Both the position numbers and the translations under genes were made by a program. Below, piece after piece: positions 1 through 6,858 of a stretch of DNA of 9,291 nucleotides (positions within the stretch are counted from its first letter, which is position 1; each line of letters begins with the position of its first letter). Origin of the DNA: DATKMS01 sp035541735 (GTDB taxonomy: Bacteria; Desulfobacterota; Binatia; HRBIN30); the NCBI GenBank assembly GCA_035541735.1, contig DATKMS010000283.1, positions 1-9,291 on the forward strand, read 5' to 3'. The notes under the pieces were generated by a model. The model was given only the letters and a program-made list of their open reading frames with translations, was not told where the DNA came from and searched no databases.

Positions 1-478
1 TGAGCGTTCGCGCCCGCACCCCGGCCCCGAGGAAGAAGACGCTCTGCACCAGGAAGAAGCCCCACAGGGCCAGTGCTGTCGCCGGCAACGAGACTGCCGC
101 CAGGAAGCGGGCGAACACCAGCCCGCCGACCAAGAGGATGAGCTCCGTGGCTGCGGCGCGCGCCGGTGCGGCACGGTAGAAGAACCCGCTGCGGGCAACA
201 CCCAGAATCGCGGCGAGGCCGATAGCGAACTCAGCGGTCGTGCGGGCGATCAGCGCGACGACCGCAGCAATCAGGAACGTTGCAAGGGCAACGGGGAGCG
301 GCCGCCTGCGTTGTGGCGACAAGCCCGCAACGTAGACGCCCGTCACTGCGACCAGGTAGAGCGTGCGCGCGTTCCAGACACCGAGGATCGGTGCCACCAG
401 GAGCACCCATGGCAGCCACCCCGCCGCCGCCACGGCCGCGAACAGGGCGCTGCGTGCGAACGTGTTGCAGGGGATCAT
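1..478 (-). CDS. multi-pass integral membrane protein, C-terminus beyond window
   Basis: The frame is open for 159 codons from an ATG at 478-476 to the window edge, so the C-terminal part is missing. The translation starts MIPCNTFARSALF and is extremely hydrophobic. Likely membrane segments lie near residues 10-34, 39-53, 61-78, 84-101, 111-129 and 132-153, with few charges; the basic loop around residues 57-59 (RRR) is probably cytoplasmic. Its ATG overlaps the TGA of the upstream PspA-like gene (ATGA, 478-475), and a strong Shine-Dalgarno sits 5 nt upstream, so translational coupling is likely. I do not recognise a family. From context I infer a membrane partner of the PspA-like protein, in a role comparable to PspB/PspC or LiaF-type partners but without visible similarity to them. 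Coding status is well supported; function is unknown. Confidence 0.8.
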   Translation of the reverse strand, partial: MIPCNTFARSALFAAVAAAGWLPWVLLVAPILGVWNARTLYLVAVTGVYVAGLSPQRRRPLPVALATFLIAAVVALIARTTAEFAIGLAAILGVARSGFFYRAAPARAAATELILLVGGLVFARFLAAVSLPATALALWGFFLVQSVFFLGAGVRARTL

Positions 479-1017
479 TGTTCACCTCCTGCGCTCTGCC
501 GGCGCCGCATCAGCTCGATCTCGACTTCCTCGTCGGCGACGCCTGCTTCGCACGGCCACATCGCCGGGGGACTCACGTCGCGGGTGCGCGCCAACTCGGC
601 GCGCACCCGCGCGCGCAGGCTGTCGAACTGCACCTGCTGCGCGGCGACACGGTCGGCCAGCGCCTGCTCTTCGGCGTGGCGCTGCTCGATCTGGGCGCGC
701 AGCGCCGCCAGTGCGTTGCGCCGCGGGATCAGCCGCCGAATGGCGAACCGCGCCAGATCGTCTTTGTCGCCGGCCAGCGCCAGCGCAATGTCCTCGTCGA
801 GCGACCGGACCTCGTCCTCTTGCCGGGTCAGCTGCTCGCGCAACCGTTTCTCATCTTCACGCACGGCTTCGAGCCGTGCGCACTTCTGATTCAACTCGAT
901 CTCGGCCTCGCGGACGTATTGCTTGAGCAGCAATGAGCGCTCTTCGAGCGATTCGATCACGCCATGCGCGTCCGCCTTGAGGAGCGTCGTAATGCGGTCG
1001 AATAGTTTGATGGCCAT
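475..1017 (-). CDS. PspA/IM30-family protein (short form)
   Basis: This 180-residue, highly charged, mostly helical protein matches the PspA/IM30/Vipp1 pattern. Residues 1-24 (MAIKLFDRITTLLKADAHGV...) form an N-terminal amphipathic helix like the one PspA uses to bind stressed membranes. Residues 25-82 and 86-146 would form the long coiled-coil hairpin, and the GDKDDLARFAIRR stretch (83-95) corresponds to the conserved hairpin elbow (REDLARAA in E. coli PspA). E. coli PspA has about 222 residues; here the C-terminal helices are replaced by a 34-residue tail with a Pro/Trp/Cys patch (SPPAMWPC) and an acidic-then-basic end (DEEVEIELMRRR). PspA proteins polymerise on the cytoplasmic membrane face to preserve the ion barrier. 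Neighbours are a VWA protein upstream (21-bp gap) and a membrane protein downstream (ATGA overlap). No PspF-type sigma-54 regulator is present; a two-component system lies divergently. Family call is based on sequence pattern, not a database search. Confidence 0.85.
   Translation of the reverse strand: MAIKLFDRITTLLKADAHGVIESLEERSLLLKQYVREAEIELNQKCARLEAVREDEKRLREQLTRQEDEVRSLDEDIALALAGDKDDLARFAIRRLIPRRNALAALRAQIEQRHAEEQALADRVAAQQVQFDSLRARVRAELARTRDVSPPAMWPCEAGVADEEVEIELMRRRQSAGGEQ
484..490 (-). promoter_or_regulatory. ribosome binding site of the membrane protein gene
   Basis: On the minus strand this reads AGGAGGT, a near-perfect Shine-Dalgarno, 5 nt before the ATG at 478. It lies inside the 3' end of the PspA-like gene and settles the start of the partial membrane-protein gene. 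Confidence 0.75.
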
Positions 1018-1023
1018 GAGCTG

Positions 1024-1037
1024 TCTCCTTCTCCTCC
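1024..1037 (-). promoter_or_regulatory. ribosome binding site of the PspA-like gene
   Basis: The 21-bp gap after the VWA stop codon reads, on the minus strand, as two purine-rich blocks, GGAGGAG and AAGGAGA. The second is 6 nt from the ATG at 1017. A strong, possibly doubled Shine-Dalgarno suggests high translation, as expected for an abundant scaffold protein. Confidence 0.7.
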
Positions 1038-1038
1038 G

Positions 1039-2484
1039 TTACTTCTTGCTGCCGGCGCGCCGCGCGTCGACTGCCGCGGCGCTCGCCGACTTGCTCAGCT
1101 CGTTCTGTCGCTGCGCCTGATTCGCACCCCTGAAAGCAGCGGACACCTGTGCCTCGAGCTGGCCCACAGCTTCCAGCTGCTGAGCGACCGGAGCGGAGGG
1201 TGCAAGCAGGTGGGCGTTCATGGCGGCCGTCTCGTCCTTGAACAGGCGGAGCTTTTGCAGTGCCGCGTCACGGTGACCGGCCTGAACCTCCTGGGCGACC
1301 TCCTCCTGCATCTTGTTGTATGCGTCGACGACGATCGAACGGCCCCAGGCGCCGACGTCGACGCTCGAGTAGTACTGATCCTCGCTGTCCACGCAGGCGA
1401 TGCGTGGCACCTCGGAGAGCTGCAACGTGGTGCGCTCGCGCCCGTCACCGTACGAGAGTGAGAAACGGCCCAGGTCATACTCGCCGGCAGCGGACTGCGG
1501 TGCGGCGAGCGTCACCCAGACGCGGCGTTCCTGGCCTGCGAAGAGCGACCCGGGGCGGAACACGATTGCGTTGTCCACCTGCTCCAGCGGATAGCCGGCG
1601 GCGTCGACGACGTGCACGCCTGGGGCAGGCTTGATCTCCACGGCCAGACCGGCGGCGACCGTTGCGCGCGCCGCGTCGAACTCGCGCGCAAAGACGGTCC
1701 CCAGGTTCTCGGTGTCCCGCAGATAGTAGTAGTTGCCGGTGCCGGCGTCGGCGATTGCAGTCATCAGGTACTCGTTGAAATCCGCGCCGACACCGACGGT
1801 CGACAGCATATACTCGCCTTGCGCGGCACGCCGGGCGCGGCGCTTGAGCCCGTCCGGGCTCGGGTCACCCTGATTGGCGAGGCCGTCGGAAATCAGAATC
1901 ACGTGCGGCACACGCTCGACGTCGCGGCCGCGACCGTCTTCGATCACGTTGATACCGAGATCGAGGCCGCTCGACATATTGGTGCTGCCGCTCGCTTGAA
2001 TCGCAGCGACCACGCCATTCCAGGCGCGGCGGGCGCCGTCGTCTACAGGTGACAGCGGCACCGCAAGCGTTGCAAAGTCCGAGTAGGTCACAAGCGCGAA
2101 GCGATCCCGGGGACCCAACTGCGCGAGCAACTCACGCACCGCGGCGCGCGCGTGCTCGATCTTCGCACCATCCATCGATCCGGAGCGGTCGAGAATGATC
2201 ACCACGTCGGTCGGTCGGCGGACGCCGCCTGCCCTCTCGCCCGGCGGGGCGGCCATCACCAGCTCCATGCGTACGCGCCCATCACCGCCGCGCAGGACGG
2301 CCGTGCGATCGAGTGTGCCGGTGAACGACACGGGGCCGGTTGCCGGCGCCGCGAACGTCGCCTGCACATTCGCGGGCACCTGGGGACCAGGTGTGCCTCC
2401 TTTGCCGCGCGCCGCCGCGCCGACCACAGCGGTCGTCAGCAGCAGGGCGCCGGCAGCCATGAAATGTGAACGTCGTGCTTCCAT
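1039..2484 (-). CDS. secreted/anchored von Willebrand factor A (VWA) domain protein
   Basis: The product has 481 residues. The start at 2484 is preferred over an in-frame ATG at 2601 because it has AAGGGAG 6 nt upstream and gives an export signal: basic MEARRSHF, then a hydrophobic core at 9-25 (MAAGALLLTTAVVGAAA). No lipobox cysteine is visible, so it is either cleaved and secreted or membrane-anchored. The VWA domain spans about 92-275 and has a full MIDAS: DRSGS at 99-103, Thr168 (in GSTNM) and Asp200 (in LISDG), so it should bind Mg2+ or a similar ion and engage a ligand. A beta-rich region (about 280-365) like that in inter-alpha-trypsin-inhibitor-type VWA proteins follows, then a helical, Gln/Ala-rich tail (385-481). 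It is the first gene of an operon with a PspA-like protein and a membrane protein. I infer an extracytoplasmic part of an envelope-stress module; its ligand is unknown. Confidence 0.88.
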   Translation of the reverse strand: MEARRSHFMAAGALLLTTAVVGAAARGKGGTPGPQVPANVQATFAAPATGPVSFTGTLDRTAVLRGGDGRVRMELVMAAPPGERAGGVRRPTDVVIILDRSGSMDGAKIEHARAAVRELLAQLGPRDRFALVTYSDFATLAVPLSPVDDGARRAWNGVVAAIQASGSTNMSSGLDLGINVIEDGRGRDVERVPHVILISDGLANQGDPSPDGLKRRARRAAQGEYMLSTVGVGADFNEYLMTAIADAGTGNYYYLRDTENLGTVFAREFDAARATVAAGLAVEIKPAPGVHVVDAAGYPLEQVDNAIVFRPGSLFAGQERRVWVTLAAPQSAAGEYDLGRFSLSYGDGRERTTLQLSEVPRIACVDSEDQYYSSVDVGAWGRSIVVDAYNKMQEEVAQEVQAGHRDAALQKLRLFKDETAAMNAHLLAPSAPVAQQLEAVGQLEAQVSAAFRGANQAQRQNELSKSASAAAVDARRAGSKK

Positions 2485-2490
2485 TCGCGT

Positions 2491-2497
2491 CTCCCTT
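2491..2497 (-). promoter_or_regulatory. ribosome binding site of the VWA gene
   Basis: AAGGGAG on the minus strand, 6 nt before the ATG at 2484. It decides the start of the VWA gene against the longer reading frame beginning at 2601. Confidence 0.6.
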
Positions 2498-2567
2498 CGT
2501 TTGGGACGGCGCAGCGGCCGTCGCGTTGAGTCTGGAGGGTGAGACGCGCGGTGGGAAGATTCGTTGG

Positions 2568-2584
2568 GTAAAAGGAATGTAAAA
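2568..2584. promoter_or_regulatory. candidate response-regulator operator: GTAAAA direct repeat, 11-bp spacing
   Basis: GTAAAA occurs at 2568-2573 and again at 2579-2584, exactly 11 bp apart. OmpR/PhoB-family regulators bind as head-to-tail dimers to direct repeats spaced by about one helical turn (11 bp in the pho box). The site overlaps the best minus-strand -35 candidate, the position of a pho-type box in an activated promoter, and lies 26 bp upstream of the -35 of the regulator's own promoter. The regulator gene starts 63 bp away. Confidence 0.5.
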
Positions 2585-2589
2585 CGTCC

Positions 2590-2609
2590 CGCGTCGTGCA
2601 CACGCCGCG
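2590..2609. promoter_or_regulatory. near-palindrome upstream of the regulator promoter
   Basis: CGCGTCGTG and CACGCCGCG flank a central CA: 9-bp arms with one mismatch (T2594 against C2605). It ends directly at the -35 element of the response-regulator promoter and could be an operator for a dimeric repressor or activator. In GC-rich DNA some palindromes arise by chance, so this is tentative. Confidence 0.35.
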
Positions 2610-2639
2610 TTTACTCTCGGCGGCGGAAACGCCTACACT
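2610..2639 (+). promoter_or_regulatory. putative sigma-70-type promoter of the response regulator, leaderless
   Basis: TTTACT (2610-2615, 4/6 to TTGACA) and TACACT (2634-2639, 4/6 to TATAAT, fitting TAnnnT) are separated by 18 bp. Transcription would begin about 7 nt after the -10, at or beside the ATG at 2647, giving an mRNA with little or no leader. No Shine-Dalgarno precedes that ATG at normal spacing, which supports leaderless translation. Confidence 0.45.
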
Positions 2640-2646
2640 TGCGGGG

Positions 2647-3351
2647 ATGGCAGACAAGGCGGAAATCCTGGTCGTCGAGGACGAGGCGGCGATCTGCAGC
2701 GGCCTGTGCGACGTGCTCGTGTATCACGGTCATGCACCGACGGGCGTGCCCTCCGGCGAGGAAGGGCTGCAGCGGGCGCTTGGGGGCCAATATGCGCTGG
2801 TGTTGCTCGATGTGATGCTGCCCGGGATGAACGGCTTCGATGTCTGCCGAGAGCTGCGCGCCAGGCGTCCTGCCCAGGCGATTCTGATGCTCACCGCACG
2901 CGGTGCCGAGGACGACGTGCTCGAAGGCTTCCGCTGCGGCGCCGATGATTACGTCACCAAACCGTTCTCCGTGGCGGAGCTGGTGGCCCGCGTCGAGGCG
3001 TTGCTGCGGCGCGCCGGCGGCCGCGCGCCCGCGGCGGTCGAGTCATTTGAGTTCGGCGGATGGCGCGTCGACCCCGCCGCCCGCGCCGCGGCGTGTGCGC
3101 ACAGCACCGTCCAACTCACTGCCCGTGAAGTTGCCTTGCTCGCTCTCTTCGCGCGCGAGCGCGGGCGCATCGTCAGCCGCCGGCGGCTGTTGGTCGAAGT
3201 GTGGGGCTTGCAGCACGTGGAGCAGATCCACACGCGAACGGTCGACATGCACATCGCGAAGCTGCGCAAGAAGATCGCCTCGCACGCCCCGGCCGGCGCT
3301 GCTGATGCAATCGAGACCGTCCGCGGCGAAGGCTATCGCTTCGTCGGGTGA
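2647..3351 (+). CDS. OmpR/PhoB-family two-component response regulator
   Basis: The 234-residue product has the standard family length. The receiver domain (6-121) shows acidic Glu11/Asp12, phospho-acceptor Asp55 in LLDVMLPG, Thr83 in MLTA and Lys105 in TKPF. A short Arg/Ala/Gly linker leads to a winged-helix DNA-binding domain (about 136-234), with LTAREVALL at 157-165, recognition-helix region RTVDMHIAKLRKKI (197-210) and the terminal wing RGEGYRFVG. The start at 2647 is preferred because the domain begins at once (MADKAEILVVEDE); an upstream ATG at 2596 would add 17 non-conserved residues and lies across the likely promoter. It is followed after 3 bp by its cognate histidine kinase. It probably regulates the divergent VWA-PspA operon and itself; those targets are inferred from position and from the 11-bp repeat. 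Confidence 0.92.
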   Translation: MADKAEILVVEDEAAICSGLCDVLVYHGHAPTGVPSGEEGLQRALGGQYALVLLDVMLPGMNGFDVCRELRARRPAQAILMLTARGAEDDVLEGFRCGADDYVTKPFSVAELVARVEALLRRAGGRAPAAVESFEFGGWRVDPAARAAACAHSTVQLTAREVALLALFARERGRIVSRRRLLVEVWGLQHVEQIHTRTVDMHIAKLRKKIASHAPAGAADAIETVRGEGYRFVG

Positions 3352-3354
3352 GCC

Positions 3355-5127
3355 GTGCGGCGCTTCCGTCTCATCTTTCTGGCGTTCGCGCTGGCACTGC
3401 TCGCATTTGTGGGGCTGCTCGTCGAACGCGCTCTGCGTAGCATCGCGCTCGAACGCGAGATGCGCCACCAGGCGCTTGCCGAGCGCGTCTTCGACGAAAT
3501 GGAGCGCGGGCTCTCGCGGTTGCTTGAACGCGAGGAGCAGCGACCTCCGGGGCAATACACGGCCGACCCCCAGCCCGCGCCGTTCCCGTTTGTCATGGGG
3601 TACTTCCAAGCCGATCCCGACGGCGGCATCCGCACCGCAGCCGTGCCGCGCGCGAGCCCCGAAGCGGCCGGCGAGATCGAGGGGATCGTCAACGCCTGGC
3701 GCACGGAGCGGCGTGCGACGACCGCACGCGGTTCTGCTGCATCGCAGAGCCCAGGGACGACGATTCAGGTCGGCAGCGGCGCACCGTCTGCAGCTGCCAG
3801 TGCTGCCGCGCGGTTGCTCAACGAGCCCGCGGCAAAGGACGTGTCGGCATTTGCCGCACTGCGCTCGCTCAACAAGGCAGTGCAAGAACGGCAGGAGCGC
3901 CAGCAATTGGCGCAAAACCTGTGGGCCGAGGAAGAGCTCGCTCGTCCTGCCGCCCCCGCACGCATTGTCCCAGCAGCGCCGCAAGAGAAGGTCCTCGACG
4001 CTGCGCGCTCCGACGCCGACCGCACGCCGCTGACCGGGCGGGTCATCGACGGCAGTCACCTGGTGCTCTCGCGGACGATCGTGCAAGGCGGACAGGCCTA
4101 TCGGCAAGGACTGCTCGTCGATGTCCAGAGGCTGGGAGTGTGGCTGCGTGACCAAGGCGTCGGCAGCGACACCGCGGCGCTGGCTCCCTACGCCACCGTG
4201 TCGCTTCTGACGCGGTTCTCGACGCCGCCGGTGGTGGCGAGCGCGACGGAGTTCCTCTATCAGCATCGCTTCGCCGAGCCGTTCGCCGACCTGACGGCCC
4301 GCCTGGCGCTGCGTCCGCTGCCGGGAATCGGCAGCACGAGCTACGTCTACGCGCTGTGCGCGCTGCTCGTCGCCACAGCGGTGCTTGGGCTTGCAGCGCT
4401 CTATCGGATGGTGTCCGTGGTGGTGGGCTTCGCCGAGCGCCGGAGCAACTTCGTCGCCGCGGTGTCGCACGAACTGAAGACGCCGCTGACGGCGATCCGC
4501 ATGTACGGTGAAATGCTGCGCGACGGCATGGTGCCGTCGGAGGCCAAGCGCGACGAATACTACCGCCACATCACCGTGGAGTCCGAGCGTTTGAGCCGGC
4601 TGATCAACAACGTGCTGGAGTTCTCCCGCCTCGAGAAGGGCACGCGCGAGATGGCACTCGTGGTCGGCTCGATAGCGCCCGTCGTGCAGGAGGTGGCGGA
4701 CCTCTTGCGCCCGCACCTGCAGGCGCAGGGATTCGAGCTGCATGTGGAGATCGCTGCCGACTGCCCGCCGGTACGCTTCGAGCGCGACGCGCTCATGCAG
4801 GTGCTGTGGAACCTCGTCGACAACGCGGTGAAGTATTCACGTGACGCCGCCGACAAGCGGATCGAGCTCGGCTGTTCGCACGATGGCGCGGGCGTCACCA
4901 TCCGCGTGCGCGACCACGGCCCGGGCGTGCCGGCGCGCCACCTCGCCAAGATCTTCGAGCCCTTCTATCGCGGCGAGAGCGAGCTGACGCGGCGTAACCA
5001 GGGCACCGGCCTCGGCCTGGCCCTGGTGCGCGGGCTGGTGGAGCGCATGGGCGCCCGCGTCAGCGGGGGCAACCGTGCCGACGGAGGCTTCGAAGTGAAA
5101 ATTGCCTTCCGTACGGCGTCGGCGTAG
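3355..5127 (+). CDS. sensor histidine kinase, two TM segments, no HAMP domain
   Basis: This 590-residue kinase starts with GTG 3 nt after the regulator's TGA, so it is translationally coupled; the next Met (residue 36) would remove the first membrane helix. TM1 is about 5-23 and TM2 about 330-350. Between them lies a roughly 300-residue extracytoplasmic sensor with a conserved-looking PFVMGYFQADPDGG segment (78-91) and an Ala/Gln/Arg-rich, partly coiled middle (about 115-220). The catalytic core is complete: H-box SHELKTP with His372, N-box NLVDN (486-490), G1 DHGPG (520-524), F-box IFEPF (533-537) and G2 GTGLGL (550-555). Only about 20 residues separate TM2 from the phospho-accepting His, which leaves no room for a HAMP domain. 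It should autophosphorylate and pass phosphate to Asp55 of the preceding regulator. The signal is unknown; an envelope signal is inferred from the Psp-like neighbours. Confidence 0.92.
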   Translation: MRRFRLIFLAFALALLAFVGLLVERALRSIALEREMRHQALAERVFDEMERGLSRLLEREEQRPPGQYTADPQPAPFPFVMGYFQADPDGGIRTAAVPRASPEAAGEIEGIVNAWRTERRATTARGSAASQSPGTTIQVGSGAPSAAASAAARLLNEPAAKDVSAFAALRSLNKAVQERQERQQLAQNLWAEEELARPAAPARIVPAAPQEKVLDAARSDADRTPLTGRVIDGSHLVLSRTIVQGGQAYRQGLLVDVQRLGVWLRDQGVGSDTAALAPYATVSLLTRFSTPPVVASATEFLYQHRFAEPFADLTARLALRPLPGIGSTSYVYALCALLVATAVLGLAALYRMVSVVVGFAERRSNFVAAVSHELKTPLTAIRMYGEMLRDGMVPSEAKRDEYYRHITVESERLSRLINNVLEFSRLEKGTREMALVVGSIAPVVQEVADLLRPHLQAQGFELHVEIAADCPPVRFERDALMQVLWNLVDNAVKYSRDAADKRIELGCSHDGAGVTIRVRDHGPGVPARHLAKIFEPFYRGESELTRRNQGTGLGLALVRGLVERMGARVSGGNRADGGFEVKIAFRTASA

Positions 5128-5149
5128 CGTGCGCATCGAACAACGATCT

Positions 5150-5155
5150 GGAGGT
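5150..5155 (+). promoter_or_regulatory. ribosome binding site of the acyl-CoA dehydrogenase-like gene
   Basis: GGAGGT, 5 nt before the ATG at 5161. It lies in the 33-bp gap after the kinase stop codon. The gap holds no hairpin or T-run, so no terminator separates the kinase from this gene. Confidence 0.75.
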
Positions 5156-5160
5156 CACCC

Positions 5161-6858
5161 ATGGAAATCCTCTTGAACCCCAAGCAGCACCCCCGGTCCT
5201 ATCCCGACGATCGCTCGCGCGAGGTGATGCAGAAGACGATCGCGTTCTTCGAACACAAGGGCAAGCGCCGGCTCAAGGAGGACTACCACGCCCGCGTCTG
5301 GTACGCCGACTTTCTCGGTTTCGTGCAGCGTGAGAAGATCTTTGCGACGATGTGCACGCCCGCCGGTTACGGCGCGGCGGATTCGCGCTGGGACACGTGG
5401 CGCATCTGCGAGTTCGCCGAGATCCTTGCGTTCTACGGTCTGCAGTACTGGTACACCTGGCAGGTGTCGGTGCTCGGGCTCGGCCCGATCTGGATGAGCC
5501 GCAACGAGGCGGTCAAGCAGCGTACGGCGCGCTTGCTCGACGAGGGCGCGATTTTCGCCTTCGGCCTCTCGGAGAAGGCGCACGGCGCGGACATCTACTC
5601 GACGGACATGGTGGTGACGCCCATCGATGAGGGGCGCTACACGGCCAACGGGCGCAAGTACTACATCGGCAACGGCAACCTGGCGGCAATCGTCTCCACG
5701 TTCGGGAAGTTCGTCGCCTCCGGCGACTACGTCTTCTTTGCCGCCGACTCGCAGCACCCGCATTTCGAGTGCGTGCAGAACGTCTGCGCCAGCCAGAACT
5801 TCGTCTCCGAGTTCGCGCTCAACGACTACCCGCTCACCGAGGCGGACATCCTGCACAAGGGCCGCGAAGCTTGGGACGCCGCGCTGAATACGGTCAACAT
5901 CGGCAAGTACAACCTCGGCTGGGCGTCGATCGGCATCTGCACGCATGCGCTGTACGAGGCGGTGACACACGCGTACAACCGCCGCCTTTACAAGATGCGC
6001 GTCACCGACTTCCCGCACGTCAAGCGCATGTTCGTCGACGCGTATGCGCGCTTGGTAGCGATGAAGCTCTTCGCGCTGCGTGCCTGCGACTACATGCGTT
6101 CGGCCACGGCCGACGACCGGCGCTACCTGCTGTACAACCCGATGGTGAAGATGAAGGTGACCACCGAGGGGGAACGCGTCATCAATCTGCTCTGGGACGT
6201 CATCGCCGCCAAAGGATTCGAGAAGGACATGTACTTCGAGCAAGCGGCTATCGACATCCGCGCGCTTCCAAAACTCGAAGGGACCGTGCACGTGAACATT
6301 GCGCTGATCGTGAAGTTCATGCCGAACTTCTTCTTCGCGCCGGCCGATCTGCCCGAAGTGCCGCGGCGCGACGATGGCGCCAACGACGCCTTCCTGTTCC
6401 ACCAAGGGCCGGCCAAGGGGCTCGGCAACATCCGTTTTCACGACTACCGGCGCGCGCTCGCCGCGTACGATCTCCCAAACGTGCAGGCCTTCGCCGAACA
6501 AGTGGAGGCCTTCCGCGAGCTACTGGCCAGCGCGCCGCCGAATCAGGCGCAGATGCAGGACACCGACTTCTTGCTGGCCGGCGGGGAGCTGTTTGCGCTC
6601 GTCGTCTACGCGCAGCTCATCGTCGAGAACGCACGCCTCTACACCACCGAGCCCGACCTCATCGACCAGATCTTCGACTTCATGGTGCGCGATTTCTCCG
6701 ACTTCGCGCTCCAGCTGCACAGCAAGGCGAGCAGCACCCCGGAGCAGATGCGCTTGTGCCTGCAGATGATCAAGAAGCCAGTGCAGGACGCACGGCGCTA
6801 CGACACGGTGTGGGCACGCGTGCTGGCGCTCGCCGGGGCATATGAGATGAATACGTGA
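5161..6858 (+). CDS. acyl-CoA dehydrogenase-family flavoprotein with C-terminal extension
   Basis: The product has 565 residues, against about 380-400 for short/medium-chain enzymes. Members use FAD to introduce the alpha,beta double bond in acyl-CoA thioesters, passing electrons to ETF. Family marks: FGLSEKAHGADIYSTDM at 134-150 occupies the flavin/substrate motif usually written LTEP.AGSD; NGRKYYIGNG at 163-172 is the middle beta-domain strand (usually NG.K.WITN); and KLEGT at 371-375 matches the catalytic YEGT motif, giving Glu373 as candidate base. An extra helical region (about 395-565) follows, suggesting a longer-chain or specialised subfamily. The start is set by GGAGGT. It is 28 bp upstream of a multidomain acyl-CoA carboxylase, so the pair probably process one acyl-CoA in series (oxidation, then carboxylation), as in branched-chain or unusual acid breakdown. 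The substrate cannot be read from sequence. Confidence 0.85.
   Translation: MEILLNPKQHPRSYPDDRSREVMQKTIAFFEHKGKRRLKEDYHARVWYADFLGFVQREKIFATMCTPAGYGAADSRWDTWRICEFAEILAFYGLQYWYTWQVSVLGLGPIWMSRNEAVKQRTARLLDEGAIFAFGLSEKAHGADIYSTDMVVTPIDEGRYTANGRKYYIGNGNLAAIVSTFGKFVASGDYVFFAADSQHPHFECVQNVCASQNFVSEFALNDYPLTEADILHKGREAWDAALNTVNIGKYNLGWASIGICTHALYEAVTHAYNRRLYKMRVTDFPHVKRMFVDAYARLVAMKLFALRACDYMRSATADDRRYLLYNPMVKMKVTTEGERVINLLWDVIAAKGFEKDMYFEQAAIDIRALPKLEGTVHVNIALIVKFMPNFFFAPADLPEVPRRDDGANDAFLFHQGPAKGLGNIRFHDYRRALAAYDLPNVQAFAEQVEAFRELLASAPPNQAQMQDTDFLLAGGELFALVVYAQLIVENARLYTTEPDLIDQIFDFMVRDFSDFALQLHSKASSTPEQMRLCLQMIKKPVQDARRYDTVWARVLALAGAYEMNT

Larger units (their letters stand above)
2485..2646. promoter_or_regulatory. 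divergent control region between the VWA-PspA operon and the two-component system
   Basis: This 162-bp non-coding stretch separates two divergent transcription units. It contains, left to right, the VWA ribosome binding site, a small inverted repeat in the VWA leader (GACGGC/GCCGTC at 2505-2510 and 2517-2522), an AT-rich patch with an 11-bp-spaced direct repeat, a GC-rich near-palindrome and a promoter for the response regulator. A possible minus-strand -35 (TTTACA, 2583-2578) coincides with the direct repeat, but the matching -10 (AATCTT, 2561-2556) is poor, as is common in activator-dependent promoters. Shared control of both sides by the regulator at 2647 is an inference. Confidence 0.6.

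Noticed and set aside
231..485. Minus-strand open frame of 84 codons
   Set aside because: It overlaps the start of the membrane-protein gene in another frame. The hydrophobic frame from 478 has the Shine-Dalgarno and transmembrane pattern and stays open to the edge.
280..936. Overlapping plus-strand open frames at the left end
   Set aside because: They run opposite to the membrane-protein and PspA-like genes and have Arg/Ala/Pro-rich composition without motifs.
2485..2601. Upstream start for the VWA gene at 2601
   Set aside because: It would put 39 Arg/Pro-rich residues before a clear signal peptide, has no ribosome site, and would cover the 11-bp direct repeat. The start at 2484 fits better.
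2903..4033. Plus-strand open frame (376 codons) overlapping regulator and kinase
   Set aside because: It is a frame shadow rich in Arg/Ser/Ala; the two true genes in other frames have full domain signatures.
3043..4743. Long open frame (566 codons) on the minus strand
   Set aside because: It is antisense to the regulator and kinase, is Arg/His/Gln-rich and has no recognisable motif.
5128..5160. Terminator between the kinase and the dehydrogenase
   Set aside because: The 33-bp gap contains no GC-rich stem followed by a T-run; it is mainly a ribosome binding site.
5155..6501. Long open frame (448 codons) on the minus strand
   Set aside because: It is antisense to the acyl-CoA dehydrogenase gene, which has a good ribosome site and conserved motifs. 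The translation is rich in Val/Arg/His/Asp without domain features, typical of antisense frames in GC-rich DNA.
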